DNA of 64,000 bases, from the NCBI RefSeq assembly GCF_900142035.1, contig NZ_FQZI01000002.1, forward strand, positions 434,001-498,000. The letters are read 5' to 3'. The notes under the pieces are model-generated. The model saw only the letters and a list, made by a program, of their open reading frames with translations, made no database searches and was not told where the DNA came from. The translations under genes were made by a program, and so were the position numbers. This document shows, in pieces, positions 25,448 through 36,095 of the stretch; position 1 is the first letter of the stretch; every line of letters begins with the position of its first letter. This DNA is from Flavobacterium terrae (GTDB lineage: Bacteria > Bacteroidota > Bacteroidia > Flavobacteriales > Flavobacteriaceae).

Positions 25448-28400
25448 TTATCTTTTCAACGTAAAATGCCCTTTTATATCTCTACCATCTTCCAACTTTA
25501 TAGAGTACCAATAATCAGAAGAAGGTAATGGTTGTCCTAGATAAGTGCCATCCCAACCTTGGGAAGTTGGATTCAATTGCTTGATTAGTTTTCCAAAACG
25601 ATCAAAAATATGAATTTGGGTTTTAGTATTTATTTTACTGCTTATTCCTTGAATGTTCCAATAATCATGATAACCGTCTCCATTAGGTGTAAAATATTTT
25701 GGAATTCCTAAAACACTAACTTCTTCTTGGGAAATGCCACAACCATTTAAATCTTTTACATAAACAGTATAAACACCCGCAGGTAAATTGTAAAATGTGT
25801 TGGATTCTTGAAAGTTAATAGCATCTAAACTAGATACATAATTTCCATTACCAGTAACATTTACAATTATTGAATTCGATTCGGACAAATCACTAACTTG
25901 GATGTCTGAAATAGTAGCAAGGTCAGAAGCAACAACATTAATAGTTCTTGTTCGAGTACAGCCAAAAGCATTTTTAACCTCAACTGCGTAAGTCCCTTCA
26001 TTATTAACATTTAGTGTGTAGTTTGTCTCATTAGAAAGTATAAGTCCATCTTTCTTCCAGATGTAAGTATAATCATTTATTGAAGTCCCATCTTCAATCC
26101 CTGCATTGAGAATTTTAGTGATTGTTAATTCGTTACATACAATTTCATTTCCGTTTAAATTGATTTTTGGAACAGGATGAACTACAAAAGGAATATTGTA
26201 GATTGCCTTACAGTTTACATTATTAGGATTAACTATCTCAACACGTACATTTTGTGTAGCTGTAATAAATGGATTAGGGAGTGGACTAGCTAATGGATTA
26301 TTATTTTGATCAAAATAATTGACTATCATACCTGTTTGGTTGCCTAAAATCGAATTTTGGAATGTTGATGTATCAAAAGCAAATAATCCGTCTTGATTCA
26401 TTGGATTTAATTCATCATCACAAACTGTAGTTAAAGTTGTACTTATTGGGAAAGCTTCAGGTAAATCATCTACAATAAATTTTATTGTTGTTTCATAGTT
26501 ACAAGCAGTTGGCGTGTTATTAGTCACAACTGCTCTAATAGTTTGTGAAGCTGTTACAAATGGATTTGGTAATGGACTTGGCAAAATATTATTATTTTGA
26601 TCATAATAAGCGACAGACACATTGGTTAGTCCGTTTAATAAACTTGATTGTAAATTTGTTGTATTAAATGGATATTGTCCATCTTGATTATCATCACAAA
26701 ATCTGTACTCTTGTGGCTGTACAATAGGAATTCGTTCTACATTTAGTGTTATGTGTTGCCCTAATCCTAAACAATCATTATTTACAGCACTATCTACTCT
26801 AATATAAATATTTTGAGAATTAGGATAACCCGTGTTTCTATAATTTGAAATGTCAAATATAGCATTTTGTTCTCCAAGTGCGTCTTGTAAATTTCTATAA
26901 TAAGATATAATTAGCTGTTGACCCACAGGAAATAGACTCTGAATTTGCGGAGTGACACTACTGAAATCAAAACTACTTACACCATCTATGTTTGTGCCTA
27001 AAATAGCATCATCACAAGACGTGAAATTTCTGTTGAAATTTACAGGAATTTGTGTAGTTGATACACTTAAATTAAGTTGTGCTATCCTAAAACAACCATT
27101 TATATTAGCTACTCTAACATATACTACATCATTACTTACCACTTGGTTGATATAAGTAGTAAAATTTGTTATGGGATTAACATTATTTTGAGCATCTGAA
27201 ACAGTTTCAAAATAGCTGAATGTTTCATTTGCAAAATTAGCAGATATTTTACTATTGACTTCAGTTAGATTAAAACTACTAAAACCATCAATATTGTCGT
27301 CGCATTGGTTGAGTGAAATGATAGAGTTTATGTTTGGTTTAGGATAAATAGTAATAACTCTTGTATTTGAAATTGTCCCTTGAGATGTATTAATAGTAAT
27401 TGTAACATCGTAATTTCCTGAATTTGCATAAACATGACTGATATTCATGCCAATTTGAGTTGGTGTACCATCCCCAAAATCCCAAGTGGTGTTTGAAATA
27501 GAGAGATTGCTATTTATACTAAAATTACTCATTTCACCTTCACAACTACCATTAAATTGTATGGTAGGTGAGAAAAAAAATGATGTAACAAATGGAGGCA
27601 GACCTAAATCGCATTTTCTTCCTGCTAAATCAACAGCATCTAATTGCACATTACATCCAGCACCTACAATATCTGGGTTGTTTATTACCCCCAATTTTGA
27701 TTCTCCGTATTGGCTAATATAAATCTTATTATTGGGCCCCATCTGTATGCCTGAAGGTATAACTCCAAATGGGGTATTACTTACAACTTGAACAGATGAT
27801 GAAATATTTGGAGAGTTTAAATCAAATTGTAAAATTGAATTGACATTATCATATGGAATTGTTGCATATAAAATTTCAGAATTTGGGGAAAATTCGACTC
27901 CATAAGTATATTGACCAAATATTGTTTGTGGATTACTTAACTGACCTGTATTGATATTAAAATCAAAAAGTTCAAGATTCATTAATGTATTTGAAATTGC
28001 CAGTTTGCTACCATTAGGAGAAATCTTCATATAGCCCCAAGCATTATCAGTTACCCCGCCAGTAGAAGATCCTACGTTTGATATTATAGGGGTAGTATTT
28101 AATCCCGAAGATGTTAATAAGTAACTGTAAAAAGAATTGTTGTTCCAACCATGAGTGACAATCCAAAAGTCTGTACCATTTGCATGTTTTACGACAGATA
28201 TTTTTTCGTTAGATGGAGTATAAATCAAAATATTTTTATCATTAGTAACAGCACCTAAAGCTCCATCTTGATTCATATCAATTATGGAATAGCGAAAGCC
28301 GTTTACTCCTGCATAAGAATCTAAAGTAAAAATATAAAATAAATTAACGGAACCTGGTTTTTGAACAATAGTTGCAGATTGAGTTGTAGACCAATTACCC

Positions 28401-28660
28401 ATTAATCCACTACCATTACTCATTATTTGATGATTTTTATTCCAAATTGTACTCCCGTCAGTATAAAAGAGTAAATTACCATTGCTATCTGCAAGAGATG
28501 CACATCCTTCCGAAGTGTTCAACTGACCATCTAATAAGGCTGTGATACTTCCATTATTGTTAAATTTAACACCAGCATTCCTTCCAAAATACCAAATACT
28601 CGCTTCTTGCTGAGAAAAAGCGAGTGCACTTGTGAAAAATAAAAAGAATATGAATTTCAT
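25448..28660 (-). CDS. Large PKD-containing surface protein with T9SS type B sorting domain
   Basis: Secreted protein of 1070 residues. Signal peptide (1-16, ends AFS), then a ~350-residue beta-propeller-like region (ASIWYFGRNAGVKFNNNGS; ASLADSNGNLLFYTDGSTIWN), a PKD domain (ISNTTWDFGDGTPTQIGMN, about 385-440), repeated ~90-residue beta modules each with a CDDN/DG motif (QCDDNIDG, SCDDAILG, FCDDNQDG, VCDDELNP), and the gliding-motility-type CTD: KYFTPNGDGYHDYWNI ... IHIFDRFGKLIKQL ... SSDYWYSIKLEDGR. That end is the type B signal for export and surface attachment by T9SS. Its ATG overlaps the immunity gene stop (TAATG), so it belongs to the toxin operon. Confidence 0.93.
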   Translation of the reverse strand: MKFIFFLFFTSALAFSQQEASIWYFGRNAGVKFNNNGSITALLDGQLNTSEGCASLADSNGNLLFYTDGSTIWNKNHQIMSNGSGLMGNWSTTQSATIVQKPGSVNLFYIFTLDSYAGVNGFRYSIIDMNQDGALGAVTNDKNILIYTPSNEKISVVKHANGTDFWIVTHGWNNNSFYSYLLTSSGLNTTPIISNVGSSTGGVTDNAWGYMKISPNGSKLAISNTLMNLELFDFNINTGQLSNPQTIFGQYTYGVEFSPNSEILYATIPYDNVNSILQFDLNSPNISSSVQVVSNTPFGVIPSGIQMGPNNKIYISQYGESKLGVINNPDIVGAGCNVQLDAVDLAGRKCDLGLPPFVTSFFFSPTIQFNGSCEGEMSNFSINSNLSISNTTWDFGDGTPTQIGMNISHVYANSGNYDVTITINTSQGTISNTRVITIYPKPNINSIISLNQCDDNIDGFSSFNLTEVNSKISANFANETFSYFETVSDAQNNVNPITNFTTYINQVVSNDVVYVRVANINGCFRIAQLNLSVSTTQIPVNFNRNFTSCDDAILGTNIDGVSSFDFSSVTPQIQSLFPVGQQLIISYYRNLQDALGEQNAIFDISNYRNTGYPNSQNIYIRVDSAVNNDCLGLGQHITLNVERIPIVQPQEYRFCDDNQDGQYPFNTTNLQSSLLNGLTNVSVAYYDQNNNILPSPLPNPFVTASQTIRAVVTNNTPTACNYETTIKFIVDDLPEAFPISTTLTTVCDDELNPMNQDGLFAFDTSTFQNSILGNQTGMIVNYFDQNNNPLASPLPNPFITATQNVRVEIVNPNNVNCKAIYNIPFVVHPVPKINLNGNEIVCNELTITKILNAGIEDGTSINDYTYIWKKDGLILSNETNYTLNVNNEGTYAVEVKNAFGCTRTRTINVVASDLATISDIQVSDLSESNSIIVNVTGNGNYVSSLDAINFQESNTFYNLPAGVYTVYVKDLNGCGISQEEVSVLGIPKYFTPNGDGYHDYWNIQGISSKINTKTQIHIFDRFGKLIKQLNPTSQGWDGTYLGQPLPSSDYWYSIKLEDGRDIKGHFTLKR

Positions 28661-29061
28661 TATTCTATTTCTTTCAAAGAATCTTCTAAATCATAAATGA
28701 AATTTTCTAATTCAAACTCTTTCAGCTTTTTATCAGATAAAATTATTCTTGATTTTATCAAAAATTCATTGCATAAAATTTTAAACCTTTCTTCAGAATT
28801 TGAATTAAAAAAGATTTCAAAATCTAATTTGATTTCATACTCAATTGCTGATTCCTTTTTTAAAATTTTTAGAGGTCTAACTGTAAAAAAAGACTCAAAA
28901 TCTTTAGATATACAAATAAAATCTAAATAGACTTTTTTCAAATTATTGCTATAGCTTTTTGTCGAAATTTTTTCATTTAAAATATTTCTTAGTTTTTCTG
29001 TAATTAATGTCTCCTCAAAGTTAAACTCTCTTGAAAATTGTGTTCCTATAATAAATTCCAT
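28660..29061 (-). CDS. Probable immunity protein of the RHS toxin (Imm44-like)
   Basis: Cytoplasmic protein of 133 residues with no signal peptide, very rich in Lys, Glu, Phe and Ile. It follows the RHS gene by 10 bp, the standard place of the cognate immunity gene. MEFIIGTQFS at the start, NLKKVYLDFICIS, then EYEIKLDFEIFFN and a C-terminal acidic helix resemble, from memory, the Imm44 immunity family; this match is moderate. By family logic it should bind and block the toxin tip at RHS residues ~1985-2088. Its TAA overlaps the ATG of the next gene. Confidence 0.7.
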   Translation of the reverse strand: MEFIIGTQFSREFNFEETLITEKLRNILNEKISTKSYSNNLKKVYLDFICISKDFESFFTVRPLKILKKESAIEYEIKLDFEIFFNSNSEERFKILCNEFLIKSRIILSDKKLKEFELENFIYDLEDSLKEIE

Positions 29062-29071
29062 AATTTAAATT

Positions 29072-32000
29072 TTATCTAAATATTCTATTTCCTGGAGGTA
29101 ATGTTCCATTTGTGAAAAAATACCCATAAATCATTATTTTTTCTTGTATTTTAATTTCTACTTGATTTCCTGTAAATATTGGAAACATTCTAACACCCCC
29201 TGGCACCATTGCTTGAAGTTCTGAACGAGAATATCTTGTCTCTCCAGATGTAGTTTCACCATATTTCCAAATATCCCCTGAGTTTAAATGAACTTTATTT
29301 CCTCTTACATCCAAATATTCTCCTGATCGATTAACTCTTAATTCATATAAAAATCCTTTTGGCCCTCCTACTTTACGTCCAATCCTTTCAATCTCTTTAT
29401 TCATTTTCCCAACATAATCAGTAGTTGCCGTAAAAGCTAGTTTTACTTCTTGAGCACCATCAATTGCTGATTTTATAATTGCAAATCTATTTTCCCATGC
29501 CCAATAACCAGCAGCTCCACCTACAACAAATGGGATGAGCACGTCATCCACAGCACCAATTCCAGTTACATCATCAGCTAAAAGAGCAACAGTTACCGCT
29601 CCTGCATACTTAAATGAACTATTGTCATATTTGGCTTTGTTTATATTTGCTACAAATGTATCATAGTTTAGTTCATTATCTTTAATACTTGAATTAACAT
29701 TTGATGTTTCCCTTTCATTTTTATTCCAACTACTTTCAATTAAATTATTTGAACTATTTGTTAATGCAGTTGACATTGTTATTGAAGCTGCACTCAAACC
29801 TGCATTCACCCATTGCCCAGCATTCCATTGAAATGGATTTGGATTTCCTGTTGCTTGTGCTCCATGGACATAAGTTGAGAATATAAATCCTGCGAACCAA
29901 CCCCAAAATTCTCCTGTTTGATCCGTATATTTAGTAGGATTGTTCATCACATAAGCATAACGGTTGTAGTTTTGTGTGTTAGAAGGGTCTTGTATATTAT
30001 TATCAGGTTGTAAAAAGCGATGCAATTTATAATCGTAAATACGTCCATTCATATTAATTAAACCTACTCCAAACAAATGTTCATGCCCCGTATATCCTCT
30101 ATCAATAAGCATTGTTCCTGTGTTTACAGGTAAGGCAGTAATTGCTCCATTTTGGTATTTAATTATTTCACCCCAAACATCAAATAGACGTTTTTCTACT
30201 ATTGCTCCCGAAGCATCAGAAACGCCTACAATAGTTCCTTGATAATCACGGTGTAAATAATATATTTTTTGTGTAGTACCATCACTTTTTAAGACGGCTG
30301 GAGCAGTATAGCCATCACCTCCTAAATAGGTAATCAACTCAACAGAAGTAGGAGAGGAAGTTTTTAGCTTTATTTCCATCGTCCCATCATCAGAGTAGTA
30401 TTTGCGGTATGGACGTATTGATTTATCAGCATCTAAACTCCCATAATACATAGCTGACCTAGAGTTATAAGCTCCATATTCAAAATCAATATTTTCTTTT
30501 GTAGCTTCTTGAATACTTATTGGACTTTTGAAAAGATTATAAGTAATATTTTGTGTTCTAGGATCATAATAGTTTAATACAGTCGATGTCGCTGATTGGT
30601 CTAGAGGTGTAACAGATGATGTTTGAAACGGTTTTCCTGAGATCCCATAGGCATAATCTCCAATATTATTTTTAGCAATAGTTCCGTTATTATTATATGA
30701 TTGATTTTGAACACCTACTGCATCTCTATAGCTTGTCAACCTATCAGCATTATCATATGTTATTGTTTCACTCCATGTCCCAAACATGTTATTAGTACGA
30801 GTTAATAAGTTACCTCTTACTGGATCGAATGTATTAGTCAAAGTCATGATATTTGTACCTGACTTGTCATGTTTATTTTGAGAAGGGAAACCATATTCAT
30901 CATAAGTGTTGGTAATGGTTATTCCGTTACCCAAGCTTGCTGTTAAAATTTGTCCATGAGAATTAACTGTTTTAGCTTCCCAAAGAGGAATTGTTGGTGA
31001 ATTATTATCATAAATTTTTGATTTGTAACCGTTCTTATATTCATTTATAATAATTCTTGAAGATGTTTTGTTGTCAGATTTATTTTCAATTAGATATGTT
31101 TCTGTTGAAGGCCTTCCAAACAAATCATAAGATATTGTTTTTACAAATTTAGCTTTTCCATTTAATTCCTCTGTACTTGACAAAATATTATTATAAGTGC
31201 CATATGTGAAACTATTCGTTGAAAATGTTGAATTAACATAATCATCAAATCGTATATTTTCGATCAAGTTATTTGATGAATTATATATATATGTACTTTT
31301 TGATTTAATGTTGCCTCCAACATCTTTTACCGTTTTGAAACTGATTTTGCCAAAATCGTCTAATTCATAAATTAGTTCTCCTTGACCAACTATTTCCTCA
31401 CGAATTAATTGACCAAAGTGATTATAATCATATTTTCTATTTCCAGCTGAAGGATCATTTAGTTCTATTTTATTTCCCCAACCATCTTCGACGATATTTA
31501 TAGTTGCTCCGTTGCAAATTGTGGATTTTAAATTACCACTTGCAAAGTATTCATTGTTAATAACACCTCCTGGAGTCTCCGTTATAGTTATTTGTTGATC
31601 TAAAGAATTTCGTATTATTTCTTTAGTCTTTATTCCATCATTTTCAGTTGTTGAAGTACCAGAATAAGAATAATTTGTTATTTGACCTGGTGAACTTAAT
31701 GATTTTAATCTTGTAGACTGCATTAACCTACCGTATACATCATATTGCATTTCATTCCATACAGATGCAACATTATTATATGGTTGACTTTTCTTTATAA
31801 CTCTATCATAAATATCATATTCAGTATCAATTATAGACCAATTATCATTAATATCTTTTACTTGACTCCTCACCTCTCTACCTAGTTCGTCAAACATAAT
31901 TTTTGAACTGCTACCATCATCTTGTATAGTCTCTTTTAAAAATCCACCTAATCCGTAATAATAATAATTATAAGTTTCATTTTTTCCATAAATGTCTTTC

Positions 32001-35000
32001 TGAGAAATTATTTTACCCCAGACATCATACTTATAACTGTTTCTTAGAGTTGTAGTTGTCTTGGAAGGGAATGATTTACTCTGAAGGTTTCCATTATTTA
32101 CATCATATGTATATTTTGTAATTATACCTCCAACATCTGTTTTTTTAATTAGAAAACGACCAGTATTGTCATATGCAAAACTGCTGACTCTAGGTGCTAA
32201 TCCAGGTGCAGATATTGTTTTTTTTACAATATTCCCAAAGTCATCATAATCATTATCTTCTATTATATAAACTGTTCCATTACCTTTCTTCTTAATTCGT
32301 GTCAATAAATTTCCATTATATGTATAAATCTCTTCACTACTAGTTGAATTATTACTAGGGTAAATTATTGCATTTTTATTTTTTTGTTCTAATCTATCTA
32401 CCATATATGGAGATGTGATAGATGCATATGACAATATTTCTGTACTAACTTTTTCAACTAATACTCCTTTTTTATATGTAGTTGTAATTTGAATAGGATT
32501 ACTATTTAAATTATAAACAGTTGCAATTTCTTTACTTGTGTCTTCTAAACCATTTGTTTGTTTAATCAAAGTCTTTTTTAGTTTAAATACTTTATTTGGT
32601 AATAATGGCATTTCGTATGAAGTATCTTCATCATTATAAACAATTTCCGTTCTATTTATAAATGGATTAACACCTCCTGTATTTAAATTATAGTCTGGAG
32701 TAACCAAGCCTAAAACTGTAAAATTATCAATTTGCGCACCTCTCTTACTTAAATCAAATTTTTCAATGTTAGAAATTATTTGTAAAGGATCAGTATACCA
32801 ATTTGTTTTTAATATAGATCGAAAACCTAAAAACCCTAATCCTTCTGCGTGGAAAGTAGCACCAGAATATTTATAATCTTTTTTCTTAGAATGTGAATCC
32901 GAATAACTGTGTATTTGTGATACTAACTTAAAATCAATTCTAGATGGGATTTCGTAATAAGGATAGTCATATATTTGTGTACTACTATTTGTATATACAT
33001 CAAAATCGCTTAATTTTCTATAATTAATTTCATCTACCAAAGAATTATTGATGATAGATTTTAATAAATTTTCATTTCCAAGTGTTGATATTTCAAATAA
33101 TACAGTAGGATAATTATAGGGAGTTAAATACTGTAAACCTAATATGTTTTTTGAAGTTTTTTTATTTGTTTTTAAAAGAACAGGATATTGTGGTGGAATA
33201 GGAATTCCGTCAGATTTTTCAATAGCTCCAGTGTTATATTCAAGAGTATTATATGTCCAAACAGAACTATCAACACCTGAAACACCACTTTTTATAAATG
33301 TTCTTATAGATACATATTTATAGTATAATTGTCTTTCTCGTGATTCGTAAAATGGCCCACTAGCTGTATAACCAGCAAGAACTGGATAATATTCAACACC
33401 AGCATATACATTATAATTACTAACACTTATAATATCTGATTTTCTATCATTGTTTAAATCAAAAACAAGAATAAAATTATCTTTATCTGGAGTAGGTAAG
33501 TTATTTGGTAAAGGTTCAGCTATAAGTCCACTTCCTGTAGAATATAAAATAGATTTTTGTACATAAGTAGATAACAAATCGGATTTCCCATCACCATTAA
33601 AATCAGCTACTAGAATTGATCTTAATAGAATAGATGAGCTATAATTGACTCCAAAATCGAAATCATAATCAAAAATCTTTTGCAATGCTGAATTGGATTC
33701 ATCTAATGAAAATGCAATAATTTTTTTTGTATCCCCATTATAGGTAAGTATATCTGTTTTACCATTTCCATCAAAATCTCCAATTTTTAAAAAGCTATTA
33801 TTTATAATATTATTTGCAGAAGAAATATCTTTATTATAATTGTTTATTAACCTTTTGTCTAAGTCTATAAGAGTAATTTTAAAAGTTGAATGATTATTAG
33901 GAGAGGTTCCTAATAGAATTACATCTGTTAAACCATCTCCGTTAAAATCACCGTTTAATATTGTCTCAGGAGAATAGTGATAACCATCAGTTAAAAACTC
34001 TTTTGTAACATGAAGAACGACATTATTTGTATTATAATTATTAGAATAAATTTTAAAAAGAAGTTTAGATGGATTATTTTGACCTCTGACAGTACACCAA
34101 TATTGTTTATTTGATTTTTTATTACCAGACAAAGAATAATCTAGTGCTTCTATGTTAAACGATTTATAAACCGTTGATGATTCGTTGTTTGAAGTCTTAG
34201 TTGCTTGTATAACAGATCCAGCATTTTCATCTACATTTGAAATTATTTCATATGAATTATTAGAAGTTTTTAATAAATCAATTTCTCCATCTCCATTATA
34301 GTCTCCTTGAATTAGTGATGATTCATTTAAAGAAATATAATTGTTATTGTCATCAACAAATAATTTTTGAGCTATAAATTCAATGTCGTTAGAAAAATTT
34401 TGACCGTATGTGAATCTAATAGGTTTTAATGCCTTTGTTTCATTTCCAGATTTTTCTTGTATTTCTATGAGTTGCTCTTGTCCTATTACATTCTCATGTG
34501 TTAAGTAATAATTTCTATATCCATTTGTATTGCCTAATACTTTTATTTGACTCAATATCTTGTCGTTTATAATATTAGTGTTTCCTTGATAACTTTGTTC
34601 TGCACTAGCTCTAGATTTATAAATAAATTGTACTTCATTGATTCCTTCACTTGTTACTCTACTCCCATATTTAATAGAAGCTATATACAAATAGTTATTT
34701 GAATTCGTATAAGTATAATTAATTTTTAAACCTTGAGGATTTTCCCAAGATGTTATTCCTGAAATCGAGAAAGCACTGGAATCCAATGAATTACCATAAT
34801 ATGCTATAGCGCCATCTGGATATTCTACTTTAAAAGTCAGTTTACCAAATATTTGAACAGAACTTCCATTTTCAACACTTGTGGTATATGAGTAGTATGA
34901 TGTTAATGTTATTTTCAAATTTGAATAGTTCTCTGTTTCATATGTTGATCCCGGGACTCCATAGGTACCGCTTTTCAACAAAAGCCTTTGTCCATCAAGA

Positions 35001-35338
35001 GCAAAACGATCATTACTATCAAGATCAACTGGATCGTTAATACCGTCATGAAATTTAGTAGCTGATATTCTAGTGATTGATGATAAACCAGAAAGATTCC
35101 AGCCATAACCAGCCAAGCCTACTGCTCCATGACTATTATAAGAAAGGGATAATCTAGGTTCAATCCCATTTATACCTGGAGGAACAAGGATTGGTATATC
35201 ATAAGTTGCAGCTCCGCTTAAAGAAACACCAAGATTACCATTAGTTCGTCCAACTTCTCCTTCTAAAGTAAGCTCTGAATTTTGGGAAAAAATTGAATTA
35301 AATGTTAAAAATAAAATTATTAGATAAATATTTTTCAT
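29072..35338 (-). CDS. SpvB/RHS polymorphic toxin with GIY-YIG-like C-terminal domain
   Basis: Exported giant of 2088 residues. Order: Sec signal peptide (1-18); SpvB-type domain (IPILVPPGINGIEPRLSLSY, AGYGWNLSGL); FG-GAP/VCBS-like repeats (GDYNGDGEIDLL, GDFNGDGLTDVI, GDFDGNGKTDIL, ADFNGDGKSDLL); TcdB-mid-like section; RHS/YD repeats (~1050-1690); RHS core (HRDYQGTIVGVSD from 1696 to NRYAYVMNNPTKYTDQTGE near 1810); variable tip. The tip (about 1985-2088) reads FLYELR, then WKYGETT, Arg2035, Glu2066 in QEKIMIYGYF, and Asn2084 in LPPGNR, the order of GIY-YIG/URI nucleases. DNA cleavage is therefore the likely toxic activity. The immunity gene follows. Confidence 0.9.
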   Translation of the reverse strand: MKNIYLIILFLTFNSIFSQNSELTLEGEVGRTNGNLGVSLSGAATYDIPILVPPGINGIEPRLSLSYNSHGAVGLAGYGWNLSGLSSITRISATKFHDGINDPVDLDSNDRFALDGQRLLLKSGTYGVPGSTYETENYSNLKITLTSYYSYTTSVENGSSVQIFGKLTFKVEYPDGAIAYYGNSLDSSAFSISGITSWENPQGLKINYTYTNSNNYLYIASIKYGSRVTSEGINEVQFIYKSRASAEQSYQGNTNIINDKILSQIKVLGNTNGYRNYYLTHENVIGQEQLIEIQEKSGNETKALKPIRFTYGQNFSNDIEFIAQKLFVDDNNNYISLNESSLIQGDYNGDGEIDLLKTSNNSYEIISNVDENAGSVIQATKTSNNESSTVYKSFNIEALDYSLSGNKKSNKQYWCTVRGQNNPSKLLFKIYSNNYNTNNVVLHVTKEFLTDGYHYSPETILNGDFNGDGLTDVILLGTSPNNHSTFKITLIDLDKRLINNYNKDISSANNIINNSFLKIGDFDGNGKTDILTYNGDTKKIIAFSLDESNSALQKIFDYDFDFGVNYSSSILLRSILVADFNGDGKSDLLSTYVQKSILYSTGSGLIAEPLPNNLPTPDKDNFILVFDLNNDRKSDIISVSNYNVYAGVEYYPVLAGYTASGPFYESRERQLYYKYVSIRTFIKSGVSGVDSSVWTYNTLEYNTGAIEKSDGIPIPPQYPVLLKTNKKTSKNILGLQYLTPYNYPTVLFEISTLGNENLLKSIINNSLVDEINYRKLSDFDVYTNSSTQIYDYPYYEIPSRIDFKLVSQIHSYSDSHSKKKDYKYSGATFHAEGLGFLGFRSILKTNWYTDPLQIISNIEKFDLSKRGAQIDNFTVLGLVTPDYNLNTGGVNPFINRTEIVYNDEDTSYEMPLLPNKVFKLKKTLIKQTNGLEDTSKEIATVYNLNSNPIQITTTYKKGVLVEKVSTEILSYASITSPYMVDRLEQKNKNAIIYPSNNSTSSEEIYTYNGNLLTRIKKKGNGTVYIIEDNDYDDFGNIVKKTISAPGLAPRVSSFAYDNTGRFLIKKTDVGGIITKYTYDVNNGNLQSKSFPSKTTTTLRNSYKYDVWGKIISQKDIYGKNETYNYYYYGLGGFLKETIQDDGSSSKIMFDELGREVRSQVKDINDNWSIIDTEYDIYDRVIKKSQPYNNVASVWNEMQYDVYGRLMQSTRLKSLSSPGQITNYSYSGTSTTENDGIKTKEIIRNSLDQQITITETPGGVINNEYFASGNLKSTICNGATINIVEDGWGNKIELNDPSAGNRKYDYNHFGQLIREEIVGQGELIYELDDFGKISFKTVKDVGGNIKSKSTYIYNSSNNLIENIRFDDYVNSTFSTNSFTYGTYNNILSSTEELNGKAKFVKTISYDLFGRPSTETYLIENKSDNKTSSRIIINEYKNGYKSKIYDNNSPTIPLWEAKTVNSHGQILTASLGNGITITNTYDEYGFPSQNKHDKSGTNIMTLTNTFDPVRGNLLTRTNNMFGTWSETITYDNADRLTSYRDAVGVQNQSYNNNGTIAKNNIGDYAYGISGKPFQTSSVTPLDQSATSTVLNYYDPRTQNITYNLFKSPISIQEATKENIDFEYGAYNSRSAMYYGSLDADKSIRPYRKYYSDDGTMEIKLKTSSPTSVELITYLGGDGYTAPAVLKSDGTTQKIYYLHRDYQGTIVGVSDASGAIVEKRLFDVWGEIIKYQNGAITALPVNTGTMLIDRGYTGHEHLFGVGLINMNGRIYDYKLHRFLQPDNNIQDPSNTQNYNRYAYVMNNPTKYTDQTGEFWGWFAGFIFSTYVHGAQATGNPNPFQWNAGQWVNAGLSAASITMSTALTNSSNNLIESSWNKNERETSNVNSSIKDNELNYDTFVANINKAKYDNSSFKYAGAVTVALLADDVTGIGAVDDVLIPFVVGGAAGYWAWENRFAIIKSAIDGAQEVKLAFTATTDYVGKMNKEIERIGRKVGGPKGFLYELRVNRSGEYLDVRGNKVHLNSGDIWKYGETTSGETRYSRSELQAMVPGGVRMFPIFTGNQVEIKIQEKIMIYGYFFTNGTLPPGNRIFR

Positions 35339-35363
35339 AATGCTATATGCTCTAAAGTATACG

Positions 35364-35822
35364 TTATTTATTCTTTAAGACTTTTAAAGACTTATTTTCT
35401 CCATTTTCATATATTAACAAAACATTATAAAAACCTTCAGGATATTTATAAAAGTCAATTTTCATATTATTTTGACTAATTAAATTTTCATATCGTTTTA
35501 GGAGTTGACCATTTAAAGAGAAGAGATCAATTGATATTACTTTTCTTTCATTTGTATTTGGCCATTTTATATAAAGTTCTTCTAAAACTGGATTTGGATA
35601 ATATTTTATTTGTTCATACTCGGCATCTTGTATCATGTCTTCTTCAACTAAAGTTTCTTCAGTTTTATAAATTGAATCATTTGCATTTTTAGCACTTAAG
35701 CAAAGACAAATATATCTTTGTGTTTGATTTCCAGCTGAATCATATACAAACTTTATTCTTTTGGGTGTTTGACTATATGCGTTTGATCCTATTAGTAAGA
35801 ATAAAAAGAGTAGTTTTTTCAT
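35364..35822 (-). CDS. Small secreted protein with T9SS type A sorting domain
   Basis: Protein of 152 residues: signal peptide (1-18), an RHS-like scrap KRIKFVYDSAGNQTQRYICL, a short acidic linker, then a type A T9SS C-terminal domain starting at QIKYYPNPVLEELYIKW and ending YPEGFYNVLLIYENGENKSLKVLK. Such small YDsaGNq proteins accompany RHS genes in flavobacteria as I remember. First gene of the leftward operon (25 bp before the RHS gene). It may be a carrier or adaptor for RHS export, which is inference. Confidence 0.85.
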   Translation of the reverse strand: MKKLLFLFLLIGSNAYSQTPKRIKFVYDSAGNQTQRYICLCLSAKNANDSIYKTEETLVEEDMIQDAEYEQIKYYPNPVLEELYIKWPNTNERKVISIDLFSLNGQLLKRYENLISQNNMKIDFYKYPEGFYNVLLIYENGENKSLKVLKNK

Positions 35823-36095
35823 TAAGATATTTGGTATTTAAATTTTGCGCGAAATTACTGTTAAAAATCAATACGACGCAATACCTAAATTTAGTTAGAT
35901 TTATCCGACAAATAACAAATCCGCTTGATATGTTATAAATATTCTCATTTTGAAAAAGAGTATGGATATGCTAACTTAGAGTAGAGTTAAGAACAAAATC
36001 TTAATTTTAACCATTTTAGACAAAATGTCATGTTTTTTATTCGGCACAAAAGTTGCCTTGACTATCAGTCTATTAATTAAACTAAAAAACAAAAC

